Assembly: GCA_036971615.1 (NCBI GenBank)
Contig: JAYKKR010000017.1
Coordinates: forward strand, 682,001 to 746,000
Reading direction: 5' to 3'
DNA from: Amyloporia xantha
Lineage: Eukaryota > Basidiomycota > Agaricomycetes > Polyporales > Adustoporiaceae
Length of the DNA stretch: 64,000 bases
Position 1 is the first letter of the stretch. Each line of letters starts with the position of its first letter. A program made the translations under genes and the position numbers. The notes beneath the pieces are model-generated. The model ran no database searches. It saw only the letters and a list, made by a program, of their open reading frames with translations, and was not told the DNA's origin. Shown here one piece after another: positions 23,923 through 36,694 of the stretch.

Positions 23923-24939
23923 ATGCATGTTCGTTGAACGTAACTTACAGTGGTGAGAGACTGGAGAACGGAATATATATGCTACCGTTCGGCTTGTAAT
24001 CTTCCTTACCATGCCTCACTGGGGTTGAAAATAACATAGACACTCCTTTCTATACCGTCTGGTAGGCAACTCGGTGAACACGCCATGCATAATTTAAATC
24101 ACCTGCAGTTGGTCGAGAATGCGATTAGGTCACGTGAAGCTGAGGCGCACACATCGAGAAATTCGAATAACTCGAATCTGATGGAAGCCGCAGTGGCACG
24201 AGATCACATCCTGCATCGACACCGTAATCTGTGCGTCTGTTATCAGGAACCACCGTGTCTGTCCTGAGTCCTGACGAAGCAATAGGTCCTTTCCCAATAT
24301 ACATAGCACGGCGTAACACCGCCGTCTCTTTCACTCGCAGCACATCGTCTAAATATTCTTGCACTTGACGTTGGCTTTTGACGGCTACGCAGGGGATACG
24401 ACCAGTGAAGATCTCATTGTTGCTACCTACGCGTAGTACGTACGTACGTACATGTTGACGAGGGTCATGTGGGTCGAATCGCTTTGCTCATCTTGTTGTG
24501 AGCGTGCAAAATATTTGATCCAACACATACACTAGAGTATCTGCGGAAGCAAAAAACTTCCGCCGCAATATCCGCTCCCATCACGGATAAAAACGAGGGT
24601 TCTCCACATGTTTTCGGCTGGCGGTGTCATCATCATTGGCAACGCTTGATGGCCGCATGCTCGCCAGACATGACGGTCCAATTGACTGACACCGCTGTAT
24701 GAAGAATCTACCAACGATTGCTACCACAAGATCAGCGTGCTTCTGCTTTGAGAAGACCAAAGAAGACCGGCGAGTAGCATGATGGATGTAAGCGGATTCT
24801 TGTAAACACATCCTCACGTCTAGATTGCGACCGGGTCAGAGCTAGAAGAATCTTATTTTGATTCATATATTAGAGCCTGTCCTCGTATGCGCGAGAGGAG
24901 GCACTGTCTATACCCCTGCTTTAACGTGTTCAGTCCATC
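23923..24939. other. Intergenic, no gene seen
   Basis: About 1 kb. A short run of ACGT units (GTACGTACGTACGTAC near 24437) is the only structure noticed. Short ORFs have no family signal. Confidence 0.5.
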
Positions 24940-27214
24940 ATGGAGGACGGTCTTAACGTCACCGTGGGTGCGCTGCTCGTAGCGACCCTGCTTACTGCGA
25001 TGTATGTCTTGCAGGCCTTTCGATTGGGTTGCGTCGCACACGACTCACATTCACAACACAGGGGCTTTGGCGTTACCTCCATGCAGACCTATATCTGGTA
25101 CCGCAATTTTCCTAAAGACCCATTGTTGATTCGTATTGTGGTAAGCAGGATTGTTTTCACATTTTGTATGTCTTGATCACGAATGATATAGGTCTGGTCG
25201 CTTCTGTGAGTACGACTGAGCTACATCATCGCGCCGGGTTGCCCATTCTTTCAACCAGGTGTCTCGACATCTGCCACATCGTTCTCAGCATCCACATGAT
25301 TTACTATTACTTGGTCATCAATTACAACGCCCCAGCGGCGTTGGCAGATTCAGTATGGTGAGTATTGTGACTTGACGTACTATTTGTGGATCAGGCTGAG
25401 CTGTGATACAGGAGCTTCAATGTACGAAATATGATTATTGGTGTTCGCGAGCCGACTGACATTGTTTACTGGCTATTAGATCACCGTTGTCATTACCGTA
25501 AGTTCTTCTGCATGCTCATCTGCCAGCTTATGTTAACCGGTCACGTTCCAGGCCACCATTACAGTGATCTCCCACTGGTCAGTTTGACCACTATCCGATA
25601 TTCTCTGCTGATCTGTCAACACGTTGGTAGCTTCTATGCGCGGCGCGTATTTCTTCGTGAGTTACTCAATCTCTTTACATGTGTCCATTGCTGAAAGGCT
25701 ACAGTGGGAAATCGCAACTGGTGGCTGCCAGTGATCATCGTGCGTGTGCCTCTAGTTCAATTGTTCCATTCTAATTGACGAAAAACCTGAAGATACTCCT
25801 CTCCGGGATCCGACTGTGTAAGTCCATCACTATGTCAAATCCCGCTTGGTCTCACGAGGCTATTTGCAACAGCGTTCGGATGTGGTACGTCATACATTGT
25901 CGCATAATTTGCCTGATACCTGCTCATCCGACAGTGAAGTGGTCACTGCGCGCATGTAAGTGTGCACCTTACTTAGGACGCACAATTTCTCTCAGCTTTG
26001 TGTAGGTTTCAGATAAAGGTGTTCTCCAAGCTGCCGAACGCAATGTCGGTCAGTTGCGGTCCGCTTCGCATGCCGCTGCATAATCTGACTTCTCGTTACT
26101 GGTCGTTGTCTATCTGCTCGTGTGTGTCTGCACCTTGTCCTCCTGCGGTTGCAGGCCTATGTGGGAACTGGTATGGGGGGCGGTAGTGTTGCTGACTGCA
26201 TTATCACCGCGTCGCTCGTCTACTTCCTCAGGCGACACAAAACAGGCTTCAGCAGGTGCGCCTACTTATCTCGTTCTTATGCGACAATTTCCTGAGGAAT
26301 GGGTATTCGTTCTTGTCTGCTATTATTTGTCATCAGCCGGTGAGTGCTACGTCAATTCCCATGATGAGAGGATCACGGCTTAACTGTATGGTAAAGGACC
26401 GACAGTGTATGTTTTCATTTGCCACGGTCGACCGATGCTACAAACCTCAGGTGTTTTGACCCTCTAGCTCCTCGACAAGCTGACGTATTGGACCGTAAAC
26501 TGCGGCTTGTTACCAAGGTTAGTTCTTCCAAATGCATGTTTACTCACAACGCTGATATTTTTTACTACAGTATTGTCGGAGTGACCGTCATCATTTGTGT
26601 GAGTCGCAAAATGCCTCAAAAGCGGACTGTCGTTGATTGGTCATAGTTCATTGTTATGCCAGACAACATGATCTACCTGGCTCTTCACCTTCTTTTGAGT
26701 AAATGTGCGTGAACGCTACGCTCATACACTATCAAAACCAACTATTTTCATTGAAAATTCAGTGTACGCCAATGCATTGCTTGCAACGTGAGTAGCCTCT
26801 ACGTCTTTGGCCGGACATACCTCCAACTGCTTGTAGTCTTAACTTCAGGAAATCTCACCGAGGACGAGGTGTAACGGACGACGAAACAAGCATACCATTG
26901 TCGTCCATGAGACCGGCCGATTCCGAGTCGCCGTTCAGTAAGAGGGAGACCAGTGGGGTAAGTGGGCTTGGCCTCTAAAGCGGCCATGCAGTGTATACGT
27001 ATATGATGCTGAATACTCAGAACCAGGTTGCTCCTGTCGTTCATGTCATGACAACCACCACAACCGACGCCCCGCGCCTGGAAAAGGTCAGTCCCCTTTG
27101 TTCAAGATAGGTATTTGATCTGACAACCACATACAGCCTGCACCGCCGGGCTACCCTTTCGACCACACGATGGAAGACGACGGGTCGGTGATCGGGACCT
27201 ACAAGCATGAGTAG
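24940..27214 (+). CDS. Seven-span membrane protein, DUF6534 family
   Basis: More than ten exons. The joined reading has LNVTVGALLVATLLTAM at the start, then VTSMQTYIWYRNFPKDPLLI, VLSIHMIYYYLVINYN, SFNITVVITV, QLYYARRVY, NRNWWLPVIIIVLALVHFS, a span near GGSVADCIITASLVYFLRRH, VLTLLDKLTYWTVNCGLLTS and PDNMIYLALHLLLSKLYANA. It ends with a hydrophilic tail DHTMEDDGSVIGTYKHE. The seven spans and the GFSRTDS-LTLLDKL type motifs match a family greatly expanded in Agaricomycetes (DUF6534 at the C-terminus). No function is established; receptor-like topology is often suggested. Exon borders in the middle are approximate. Confidence 0.85.
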
Positions 27215-30194
27215 AGTGGGCGTGCTTTCAGTATGCGCAACTTTGGGACAGCCCTCGAGTTGGCACTGATTAGCCTCTGTATGTGCACCTCGCGTCTTAG
27301 TCTCTAGCACTCGAGAGGAGCTTTGAGCGCTGTAACGTCGGCGTAATGTAAATACTGTAATGACTTGTTGTTGAAGCTCATATACATATCTGTCGCTACT
27401 GGTCACCGGGTTCTCCCCTCAGTCATTTTGTACTGCATACTTTGCGGGCCTGTGAATTCGGAGCGAAGAAGTTAGTATATTACGGTGACATATGAATTTC
27501 AACGCAGCCATGGCTATATATGAAGGGTACCGTTGTGTGCGTAGAGGACTGTAAAGTTGCTTTAAATAAATTTGAGTGGGCCGCGCTTTGATATTTGAGA
27601 TGACTGACATCAACTTTCCTCCTAGTATAGTGCTCGAAGGCTTTTTTTGCAGAATAATACTGTATTTGTGCAAGTAGAAATTATCCGATGCATTTATAAC
27701 TTCTATGAGAACCCTCCTGAATGCCCCGTATTAGAAGTGTCGCTTTTTTCCTTCCTGCACCGTAGGACGATGCCTGTCACGTATGTTATAGAGGAGATTG
27801 CTCTTTCGAAGCCTTAGGCGCCCAGCGTTTCATGCTGCGGCCGGACGCGTCTGCAGGAGAACTCGTGCTGCATTACTTATGTAGATCTGCTCATCCTCTC
27901 AGCTGCTCGCACTCGAATCTAACACAACTGAATCTGTCTACCTCCTTCTTGTCCCTCTTCAACCTGCAGCATCTCAGAGCCAGCGATCTGGCACGACTCC
28001 GACAGCGTCACGTCCGAGTAGGATCTGGGCGCGATACACTGTTCCGTGCTCGCGCCTTCTAAGCCGCAGCAAGGGGAAGGCCTTTAGCTCGGCGGACCAT
28101 CGCTGCTAGCTCTCCAGCTTCGGTCTTCAGGTCTTCAGGGCAGACGGACATTCTAATTGCTGGATCTGTGCTGTACGGCGTGATCAATAACGGCAGACAC
28201 AGAATGCTTGCAGCTCACAGGCGCAAACCGGAATTTTTCATCGTTAGAATGACCACGAACACTTCAGTTCTGGCATGCAATGCCAGTCGTCAACTTGTGA
28301 ACAGATGTGGCACCCGCAACGCGCTCTGATAACGACCATGTCCTCCGTGGTCACGCCCACCTCATTGTAGAGAGGTACGTCGCTTCTTCCTTTACTTCCA
28401 ATATGCGCCAGATCGCTCAGCTATGTCCATTCATGCTCGCCAGCTATGCAGTCTGAGCTGTTTGACGGACCTGCACCATTTTGCGTCCACAAATTCGGAA
28501 AAGAGGGACCGGATGCGACCAGAGTCTTCTATCCGGGACAGAGCTCAGTGCCCAGCGCACGGTGCTCGGTATCCGGCCCGCCTCCCCAGACCCCCTGGTG
28601 AATGGATGCTGCAGCACGATTTGACTGCGATGCACGTACGTACGCACGCGTCGCAGCGGAATCATGAACGCGAACGTGGTGCGAACATCATACGCTATCT
28701 GCTAATCCGCTTCCCCACCCTTCTCTCGACCTCTCGTGATCGCGGCAGTGGCAGTAAGGGTACGCTATGCATGCAGCAACGGGATCTGATTCGTGACGGA
28801 GAGGTGCTATCTGATGCCTCCGAGGCGACAGTTCTTGTTTTCAATGTTCGAGGATTGTGCATCTGCAGAGCGGCTAGCTGTGCTCATTGTAGTAGAAATT
28901 AGAGCGCTAGCGCCAGTGTCAGACTCCAGCCTCACAACATCCCCCCTTTCCGCTTTCCTCCATGCCAGACCCTGGGGCCCGCTTCTTGCGTTCACTGTTT
29001 TCCGCAATTTCGAGGAAGGTGAATTCACGCGATTAATCTTGCCGTGCATATCTTCTTGTGCGCAATTTATTGGATGCAATCTGACTACCTATAGATTTTA
29101 CGAAGAGAAACTTCCCCGATGTTCTGAAGTCCGTGGATAGGCTCAAGTAGAAGAAGATTGGAGGACACCGTAAACACGGGCCAAATTGCGCTGACCTGGC
29201 TTCCTCTCTCTAACAACTAACCTTGGTGTATGTGTCTCATTACCTCTCATACTTCGCTGCTGAGATACCTTGATGTATGCAGCACTTGACGGAAGACGGT
29301 GTGCAGGTTCAACTCACGCCCGCAAGGGGTGCCGAATAGTGCGAACCACGGAAATGGCCGGGGGCACCTGTCATAGTTGACTGAGATCCTATTTTCGCAC
29401 ACGCCGTCATTGAACGAGCGCGCATTGCGATAAGATTGGATACATATGGGGGACTGGTGTGCAGTTGAGCTATCATGGAAAATGGGTTCCTGTGCTATGA
29501 ACTCAAGGATATGAATGCGGATGGATAAGGAATCGAAGGACGCGGTAGGACAGTGTGCTGCGAGGACATTGATATGCGCGACCCAGCGAATCCAAGTCCC
29601 GCCCACGCCGACCGACTCCACGGTTAGTTCGGCGAACAGCGAATGCCAGGCACGGTTCGCCGGACGTGTTCGCCAACCAGAATCGAGACCGACAAGATGG
29701 GTCCTTTTTGTAGGATCTCGCAACCAGCCTGGGTTTCGGTGTCGCACAACGTGCGCGGCTCATCTTCAAGTGTGCGAAGGAAAGGATGGAACACGGGTCC
29801 ATTTAGCCCAATTGAGTCCTACAGCAGGATGTACGTCCTCAGGCTCGCAATCAGACTTGGAGTCGTCATATTACGGTAAGCTTACACAAGACAGTACGAT
29901 TCGCGTTTCAAATCTCATTCGTTGTACCTGGTGCTTTCCCTCCTCATAATGGGACCTCTAACAGTCTTGTCGGCTCTGTCTGTAAGTCGCGTGGTATGTA
30001 TCCATTGATTCTCTGATAAAGTTTTCATATTGGACAATGCCGGCAGGCTTTGAACCACATTGTACGGATGTCCCCGGGCCATACATATGCGACAGATGCC
30101 TACTAGATCCTTCAACCCGGACAAGTGCCGCGCACCTGCATCGTCCAGCAACTATTGATCAACCACTAAATCAGACGCAGCACTGGTGAATACG
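27215..30194. other. 3-kb gene-poor stretch
   Basis: No reading frame here has a recognisable family or a consistent splice pattern. ORFs at 28423-28902 (+) and 29247-29747 (-) are the longest and look like chance frames. An ACGTACGTACGCACG run lies near 28633. It separates the ordinary left part from the accessory island that begins with the NLR gene. Confidence 0.5.
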
Positions 30195-33100
30195 ATGTCC
30201 AAGAAGCGCAAGGAACTCAAAGTCTCCGAGAATACCGTAGATGATTTACTCGACACGGCTAGTCTTATTCTCGGCACCGCAAGCAATGCTCTTGCTTTCG
30301 CGCCTGTGCCTCATTTGGCCGACGCGGTCTCTTCGCTGAACGACCTGATAGGCAGAGTAAAGGTCCGTTTCTCCGTCATCATGTATGATGCTTGCTCTCA
30401 ATCCTAACTTATATAGTCGATGAGGCTAAACAAGAAGAGGGCAAAGGACGTTGCAGATCGCATTGAGACGCTCGTAAGGTGTCTTCAAGAGATCGCGAAT
30501 GGGGCGGAATCCGAGTTAAGACATGCTGGTATCACAAACTCCGGTAGCCAACCCCAGGTATCTCCGCATGTCACCAATATGATGGAGGCACTGAACAAGT
30601 AAGATTCCTTGCGTAACGTACCGAGCGCTGTCGAACTAATGTCGAGCTGTCCAGAAAACTCAATGATTTGAATCAAGTAGCGAAGGGGCTTGAGGGGAAT
30701 TCCTTTGTCCTTGGCTTCATACGCAGTGATCACAACGCCGAGACGTTGAAAGACTTGAAGGAGGGGCTTGATAATGCAATAGAAGATTGCAGGGTTCGTC
30801 GCTCGCCATGACCCCTTGCGACCTTTGCTGGCACTTATGCACTTGCTTGCTTTTTGACAATCCGCTCTCAGCTCGAGGGCCAGATATACATGGAGATTGT
30901 GGTAGAGAATATGGGTCGCGATCTATCTGTACGTGAAAAATTTTGGACTGTCCTTGCGAAAGTATCTCGGCTGATTCAAGGATTGACCAATTAGTTGCTG
31001 CGGAATGTAGCTGTCACCGAAAGTCGGTATTCTCCGCTCGTATACCTTCTTGTAGCTCATCTGTATACTCCTGCCTATAGATGATATGAAGACTCTCGAG
31101 AGCATACCGCATGCACCCGATGCAAGCTATCGATCCGCATTGAACGAGCTGAAATCTGGGCTTCTACCCGGCACTAGGACAGGCATACTCCAGGACATCG
31201 AGCGTTGGGCCCGAGCACCTTTAGATTCAGACGAACCTCCAATCTTCGTTCTCACTGGAGGGGCAGGGACGGGAAAATCGACGATCGCATCCGAAGTAGC
31301 GAAGCGTCTTGAGAAGGACAAGCTGCTCGGGGCTTCGTTCTTCTTTGTCCGTGGATCTGAGGACCTTGCTACGACCCGACTCGTGTTCTCCACCATTGCG
31401 TATCAGCTCGCTCAGAATCATCCCGAATTCTTCCCTCATATCGTTGAGGCTGCCCGAGGCTATTTGCGAGGAGGGCAGCTACAGCAGATGGAATTCACAT
31501 TGAAGGAGCTTATTTTACAGCCCTTGATGAAAGGGTTTGAAAACCATGACCCTGTCGTGATTATCATCGACGCTGTGGACGAATGCACCGAGGCTGCTCA
31601 GGACCTCGTTCCTAGGATGCTCCACCTTCTTGCTCAATATCTACCGGACGTGCCATTTCCCCTCCGCGTTCTCATCACATCGCGACCCGAATACCACGTA
31701 GAAGATGCGCTGGAGTCACTGAGCTTCAGAAATGGTAGCAGGCGCTTCAAATTACAAGATATCCTGCCGACGGTGGCAGATGGCGACATCAAACAATACT
31801 TGAATGCCAGAATATCTGATTTGCCGAAAAGTGAAGAGGTATTCAGCTACCGAGATGATGTTGTGGATGCACTCACAATAAAGGCGGAAGGATTGTTCAT
31901 CTATGCATCAACAATTACCAAGCTGTTGCGCCAGGACAGAGAACACATATTCGAAATTCTCACTGCCCTTCTGACTGGCGACCCTATCCACAGGCGCCGT
32001 GATCTCGGTGAAATGGACCATCTTTACCTCATCGTGCTGCATAATGCACTCGATGGGTACCTCGGTAACCCCCCTGATGACGAGTGCATGGATGCGATGC
32101 GAAAGGTATTAGCCTCAATCGCGTTGCTTCAGGACCAGCTCTCACCAACCGCGCTGTGTGACTTGCTCAAATTCCCGGTCAACGATATTCGTTCCATCGT
32201 CAACCGTATGGGTGCTGTGATATTTCTAGGCAAAGATAACGGCCCAATACGTCCATTGCACGCTAGCTTTCCGCAATTTCTTGTTGACTCCCGACGCTGC
32301 TCTTCTCCAGAATTCCACATAGATCCTCCTGAGAATCACGCGTGTTTTGCGGCGGCTTGCCTGGATACTTTGAATCACGAACTCTGTCGAAATATTTGTC
32401 ACTTGCAAAATCCCGCTACCTTCAAGAAGGATGTTGAAGATCTCCAGACTCGGGTTGATCGCTATCTTCCATCAGATGTCCAGTATGCCTGTATCCATTG
32501 GGCCACCCACTTGTCCAACGTGGACACTCCTTCAGCGGAACTGCTGAAACATCTCTCCACATTCACTTCAAAATGCTTGCTTTTCTGGTTCGAAGCACTT
32601 AGTTTTATGGGGAGGCTGGATGGTGCACCTAGAGCATTGCTCATTGTTCGTGACTGGTGCCAGGTCAGTGATAGATCACAAAGTACTGTCGGAACATCCT
32701 AATGTTAGTTTATTTGCAGAAGAAGGCAATGCATCCTGATGACACACAACGGCTCATCCATGATGGCTATCGCTTCGTCTTGGAGTACTTCTATCCCATC
32801 AACAAGTGTCCTGAGCATATCTACATATCGGCGCTACCTACTGCTCCATGCTGTCGGTTGGTCGACATCTATGGCGATTCTGCTTCTGTCCGGATGCTAT
32901 CTCCCCGGGATCCTCAGTGGGGTCCCAGCGAGAGAATCATTGAAGTAGGTGAGATGGACGCAGTGCGAGCATTGACATATTCACCTAACGGTCTCTGGAT
33001 CGTGGCTGGTATGCACAATGGAAGAATCCAATCATGGGATGCTGTATCCGGGGTCACCTTAAATATGATGACCGGCCACACAGGAGATGTTCGCCTGATA

Positions 33101-34779
33101 GGTGTATCTCCGGACAACTCGCGGATCATTTCATGCGCAGACATTAGCGAGACGGGTGAATTTCAGCCCTATGGACCATATGTACCGTGGTGCGCCAAAA
33201 ACCTACGAATATGGAATCTAGTCACCGGTGCACTGTTGTATACTTTTCCAATCGACCCAGCCATCATTGATTTCCGAGCCCTTGGCTTCTCGTCCGACGG
33301 AGACGTCATCATGGCCGTTGTCAATAGTCCCGTGGCCGACCATTGCGGCGACAGCCAGCATGATGATCAAGTGCGCATGTGGGACACGCATACTTACAAG
33401 CCTCTGGAGGTCGTTGCAAACGGCAGAAAAGATATCGGTCGACTCATTGGAGGTTTTCCTTATCGGGGGAATTCATTTGTGACGTGTGTTGGCAATGATA
33501 TACATGTCCTGGACTACGAAAGCGGGCTTCTCCAAAAAACCTTACAAAGGCCCCAAGCCATTCGAAACGAACCTAGTCGGGAGCCACACTTCGGAACATC
33601 AATACTTTCGTCACCCTCCAAGACGGCGATTCAAGGCGAATGGAGTCGGAAGCCACACACTGCAGTATTCTTCCCAGAGGGAACATCAAGAGTTTTGGCG
33701 TACAATGGCATCGACATTGTCATCTGGGACGTCGAATCGGAGCAATGCCTGCATGTTTTAAAACAGACTAATGTATGGTGTGTTGCTATCTCTCCGAGAG
33801 GCGACATGATAGCATCGGGTTCTGGTGATTTCAATCATGGTACAGTCACGATATGGAATGCCGAAACTGGAGATCCTATCGCGGTACTTTCAGGACATAC
33901 AGACCCGTTGACATCGGTTTGCTTCGCTCCCGATGGAACCCGGCTCGTTTCTGGCGATCTGGGTGGGATCATCCGCGTCTGGGACTTGAGCGATCCTGGG
34001 ATGGCATCCGAGAACAAAGAGACGCTTCCGCTAGTCAATTCTAACAACCGTCAACTTAGCATCTCAGACAGTGGGAATTTTGTGGCAATGGCTTATACGC
34101 GCCCACGGCAACAACAGTTACAACTTCGAATCTGGTCGACAGCGGACAGCCCGTTGTTCAATGTATTCCTGTCGGCGATCTCTTCCCCGAGGCGAGCACC
34201 TTGCTCTTCTCTCCCGACGACGCACGGGTCGTCGTATGTGATCGTCGTGGATGCTTTGAGATGTTTGATGTTAGAACGGGGCAGTCGGTCATGCTTACCA
34301 CTGGCCCCCCACACCAGGACCAAGATGAGCAGGAGCTAGGCATCTACTCTCCGGACGGGAATCGATTTGCGACAGTGGTTCTCCAATCGGTACATATATG
34401 GAGAGCAAGCGACCTTCGGCTTGAATGGACATTGCGAGCGAAGGATTATGTAATACAGGTGGAATTCTCTCCTGACAGCACGAGGATATGCGCGAGGAAC
34501 ACTCAAGGCTCGATCGATCTCTGGAATTGCTCGACGGGGCAGGCACTTTCTGACACAGAGATGGATTGGACACTGAAGACCGCCAGACCCAAACTCAAGG
34601 AAAGAGACGGATGGATATGCGATCAGTCTGGACGAAATATATGCTGGTTGACAACGTCAAGAAGACCCCATTCACGTTCAAACTCGTTGTCGATGAGTCC
34701 CTCTCGAGGTCTTTTGGCGATCATCTCTTCCATGGGGCAGCTGACCACTTTAGATATCTCCAAGTGTCAGCCTGTTTGA
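30195..34779 (+). CDS. NACHT-WD40 NLR-type protein (STAND NTPase), one frame break
   Basis: Starts MSKKRKELKVSENTVDDLLD. A helical N-terminal part (about 250 residues, four introns) of the type found before basidiomycete NACHT domains, with DAVSSLNDLIGRVKSMRLNK and TLVRCLQEIAN, may be an MLKL-like four-helix bundle (inference). The NACHT NTPase has Walker A VLTGGAGTGKSTIA and Walker B PVVIIIDAVDECTEA, then RVLITSRPEYHVEDAL. A winged-helix/linker region with LHASFPQFLVDSRRCSS follows. After an intron at about 32664-32720 the C-terminal half is a WD-repeat propeller (ALTYSPNGLWIVAGMHNGRI, MIASGSGDFNHGTVTIWNAE, RLVSGDLGGIIRVWDLSD). At 34140-34192 the frame shifts by one; the second frame continues LLFSPDDARVVVCDRRG to a stop at 34777. 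NLRs act in non-self recognition and programmed cell death. Confidence 0.85.
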
Positions 34780-35718
34780 CTTTCGTGTCATCACATTGGA
34801 TTGTGCTGTTCATGTATGGATTTACTCGAATTGAAATCGCGGATGATATTCGATCATGGCGGTAGTAGGCTGCCGCCGCTGCGATCTTTTCAATATTAGG
34901 TTTTCACAAGTGCACTCACCTTGACGTTGTCTATCAGATATCACACGTTCAATCACTCGTGTACAATAGTGACAGAACCTCTGTGGAAGCAAGTTGTAAG
35001 GCCTCTGAAGGGACACATACGGAGTGTGGCCAAGGTCAGCGTCTGCAGATGGATCGACGGTAAGGGATGAGTTGACGTGCCATGCCACGTGATCGTGACG
35101 CCTATCGCGCGGAGGACGCTCTAGGACGCTCAGCTCGAGCGAGCTCCTTCCGTTCTACGGGCAGACACCAAAGAATAAGTACTTGCTGCCGTGTCTCCAA
35201 ATTGTAGCATTGACGCTGGTCTGTGTTCGGGTACCTCACCGCCTCAGCCCTCCAGCCACACATCTGACGTGAAACTCCAACAGAAACGATGGGTTGTATC
35301 TCCAGTCTTCAGGCAACATCACGTACACAATGCACATTTACGCACCATTCCTCGCTCCTGAGAGGAATGCGTTTGACCGGAGGTCATACCGTCCCTATAT
35401 GGATCCCTATGAAATGCAGGCATAGATGCGTTCGTGTGTGACGTATGGGCCCTGTCTTGGATAGTCAAGGTGTTTATGTCTCCGCCTCGCAATCAGCTCA
35501 TCTAAGGCATGCTCATCCGAGCAGGGCGCGATGGCCTCTCCCAAACAGTGCATCCGCCCTTGGGTATTGATAGTTGCTCGACCAAGCTATACGCTAGGCT
35601 TACATAGGTGCGAGTAGCACTGTGGTACAGGAGACTAATCATATGCTGTGTTCGCCCTCCCATCTGTCGCACGTCAGAAGCGAGTGCAAGGATGTGTCGG
35701 CATCTTTCTCAAATAATA
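34780..35718. other. Intergenic; short coding-like fragment on minus strand
   Basis: 940 bases. On the minus strand at about 34925-35060, SLTVDPSADADLGHTPYVS and NLLPQRFCHYCTRVIERVIS read smoothly up to a GTGAGTG donor-like site. No family recognised and no second exon found. It may be a gene fragment. The rest shows nothing. Confidence 0.3.
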
Positions 35719-35910
35719 AAGGTTATCTTTCTCATTAATTAACACAATATTTGGGTAGCGAAGTCCATCACTTAGCACATCAAGTTAATGATAGGATTAT
35801 CATGAGATTACTATGATAGTTATCATTACAGTTAACCTGTCAATAACTATATGTTTAACTACATGATCATCAAGTGTTAAACTGAGACATAATTCAGAAA
35901 AATAAATGAA

Positions 35911-35989
35911 TTACACCAGCTGGGATTGAACCCAGGCATTACCATAAATGGAAACTTCACACTCAACTCAACCACTACACCATAAGGGC
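35911..35989 (-). ncRNA. tRNA-like sequence with pol III A and B boxes (left arm)
   Basis: On the minus strand the sequence starts GCCCTTATGGTGTAGTGGTT. TGGTGTAGTGG fits the A-box consensus TRGYNNANNNG. About 50 bases on, GGTTCAATCC fits the B box and sits in a perfect five-pair T-stem CTGGG/CCCAG with a seven-base loop. The acceptor stem does not pair, so it is not a working tRNA gene by eye; it is a tRNA-derived promoter such as SINEs carry. Confidence 0.6.
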
Positions 35990-36141
35990 TTGTATATAGT
36001 CTTAATATTTAGTCAATATATCCTATAGTCTTACCAAGGGTGGCAATATATCTGGACTTCAACAAATTTCGACTTTTTGACATTTTCAGCACTGCATCAG
36101 ATTAAGCCAGACTAGGCTGGATCAACTTTAGGTTATCTCTG

Positions 36142-36167
36142 GGTTAACTGAGCACAGATCAGTTAAC
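36142..36167. repeat. Nested hairpin inside the fold-back arm
   Basis: GTTAACTGAGCACAGATCAG plus TTAAC forms a nine-pair stem with a short loop. The same hairpin occurs in the right arm at about 36438-36464. It lies near the inner end of each arm, next to a second copy of AGGTTATCTCT that resembles the element's terminus. Confidence 0.7.
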
Positions 36168-36616
36168 CTTTTCCAAAAAGTCCATAATGCCATATGTCGC
36201 ATAAATGAAAGTCGTAGAGCATTATTTGAACATTTCAGATTCTCTCTTTCAGACATCTAACGTGCTTGGTTAAGCCAGAAAATGCAAAATAGTGATTCAA
36301 ACACGACGATACAGAAAACTGACCCCCTTCAAAAGGATGTTAAATGATTTTCTGTAGACCCTATGGACTTGAAATAACATGCAGCTTGATATAGACTTTC
36401 ATTTATGCGACATATGGCATTATGGACTTTTGGAAAAGTTTAACTGATCTGTGCTCAGTTAACCCAGAGATAACCTAAAGTTGATCCAGCCTAGTCTGGC
36501 TTAATCTGATGCAGTGCTGAAAATGTCAAAAAGTCGAAATTTGTTGAAGTCCAGATATATTGCCACCCTTGGTAAGACTATAGGATATATTGACTAAATA
36601 TTAAGACTATATACAA

Positions 36617-36694
36617 GCCCTTATGGTGTAGTGGTTGAGTTGAGTGTGAAGTTTCCATTTATGGTAATGCCTGGGTTCAATCCCAGCTGGTGTA
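36617..36694 (+). ncRNA. tRNA-like sequence with pol III A and B boxes (right arm)
   Basis: Mirror copy of the sequence at 35911-35989, identical in the parts compared. The two promoters point away from the centre of the element, outward through the arms. Confidence 0.6.

Noticed and set aside
24434..24452. ACGT tandem runs (also near 28633, 36946, 37351) as CRISPR-like or regulatory arrays
   Set aside because: Simple short palindromic tetranucleotide runs; no spacers, and this is a eukaryotic genome.
28423..28902. 159-codon plus ORF in the gene-poor stretch
   Set aside because: No ATG-supported family signal; likely chance.
29247..29747. 166-codon minus ORF
   Set aside because: No recognisable domain and no supported splice pattern; antisense frames are open as well.
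34163..34191. 29-base intron that would mend the NLR frame
   Set aside because: Too short for a basidiomycete intron and the acceptor is GAG; a small indel is more likely.
36617..36694. Functional tRNA gene
   Set aside because: A and B boxes and T-arm are good, but the acceptor stem does not pair and no convincing anticodon arm is seen.
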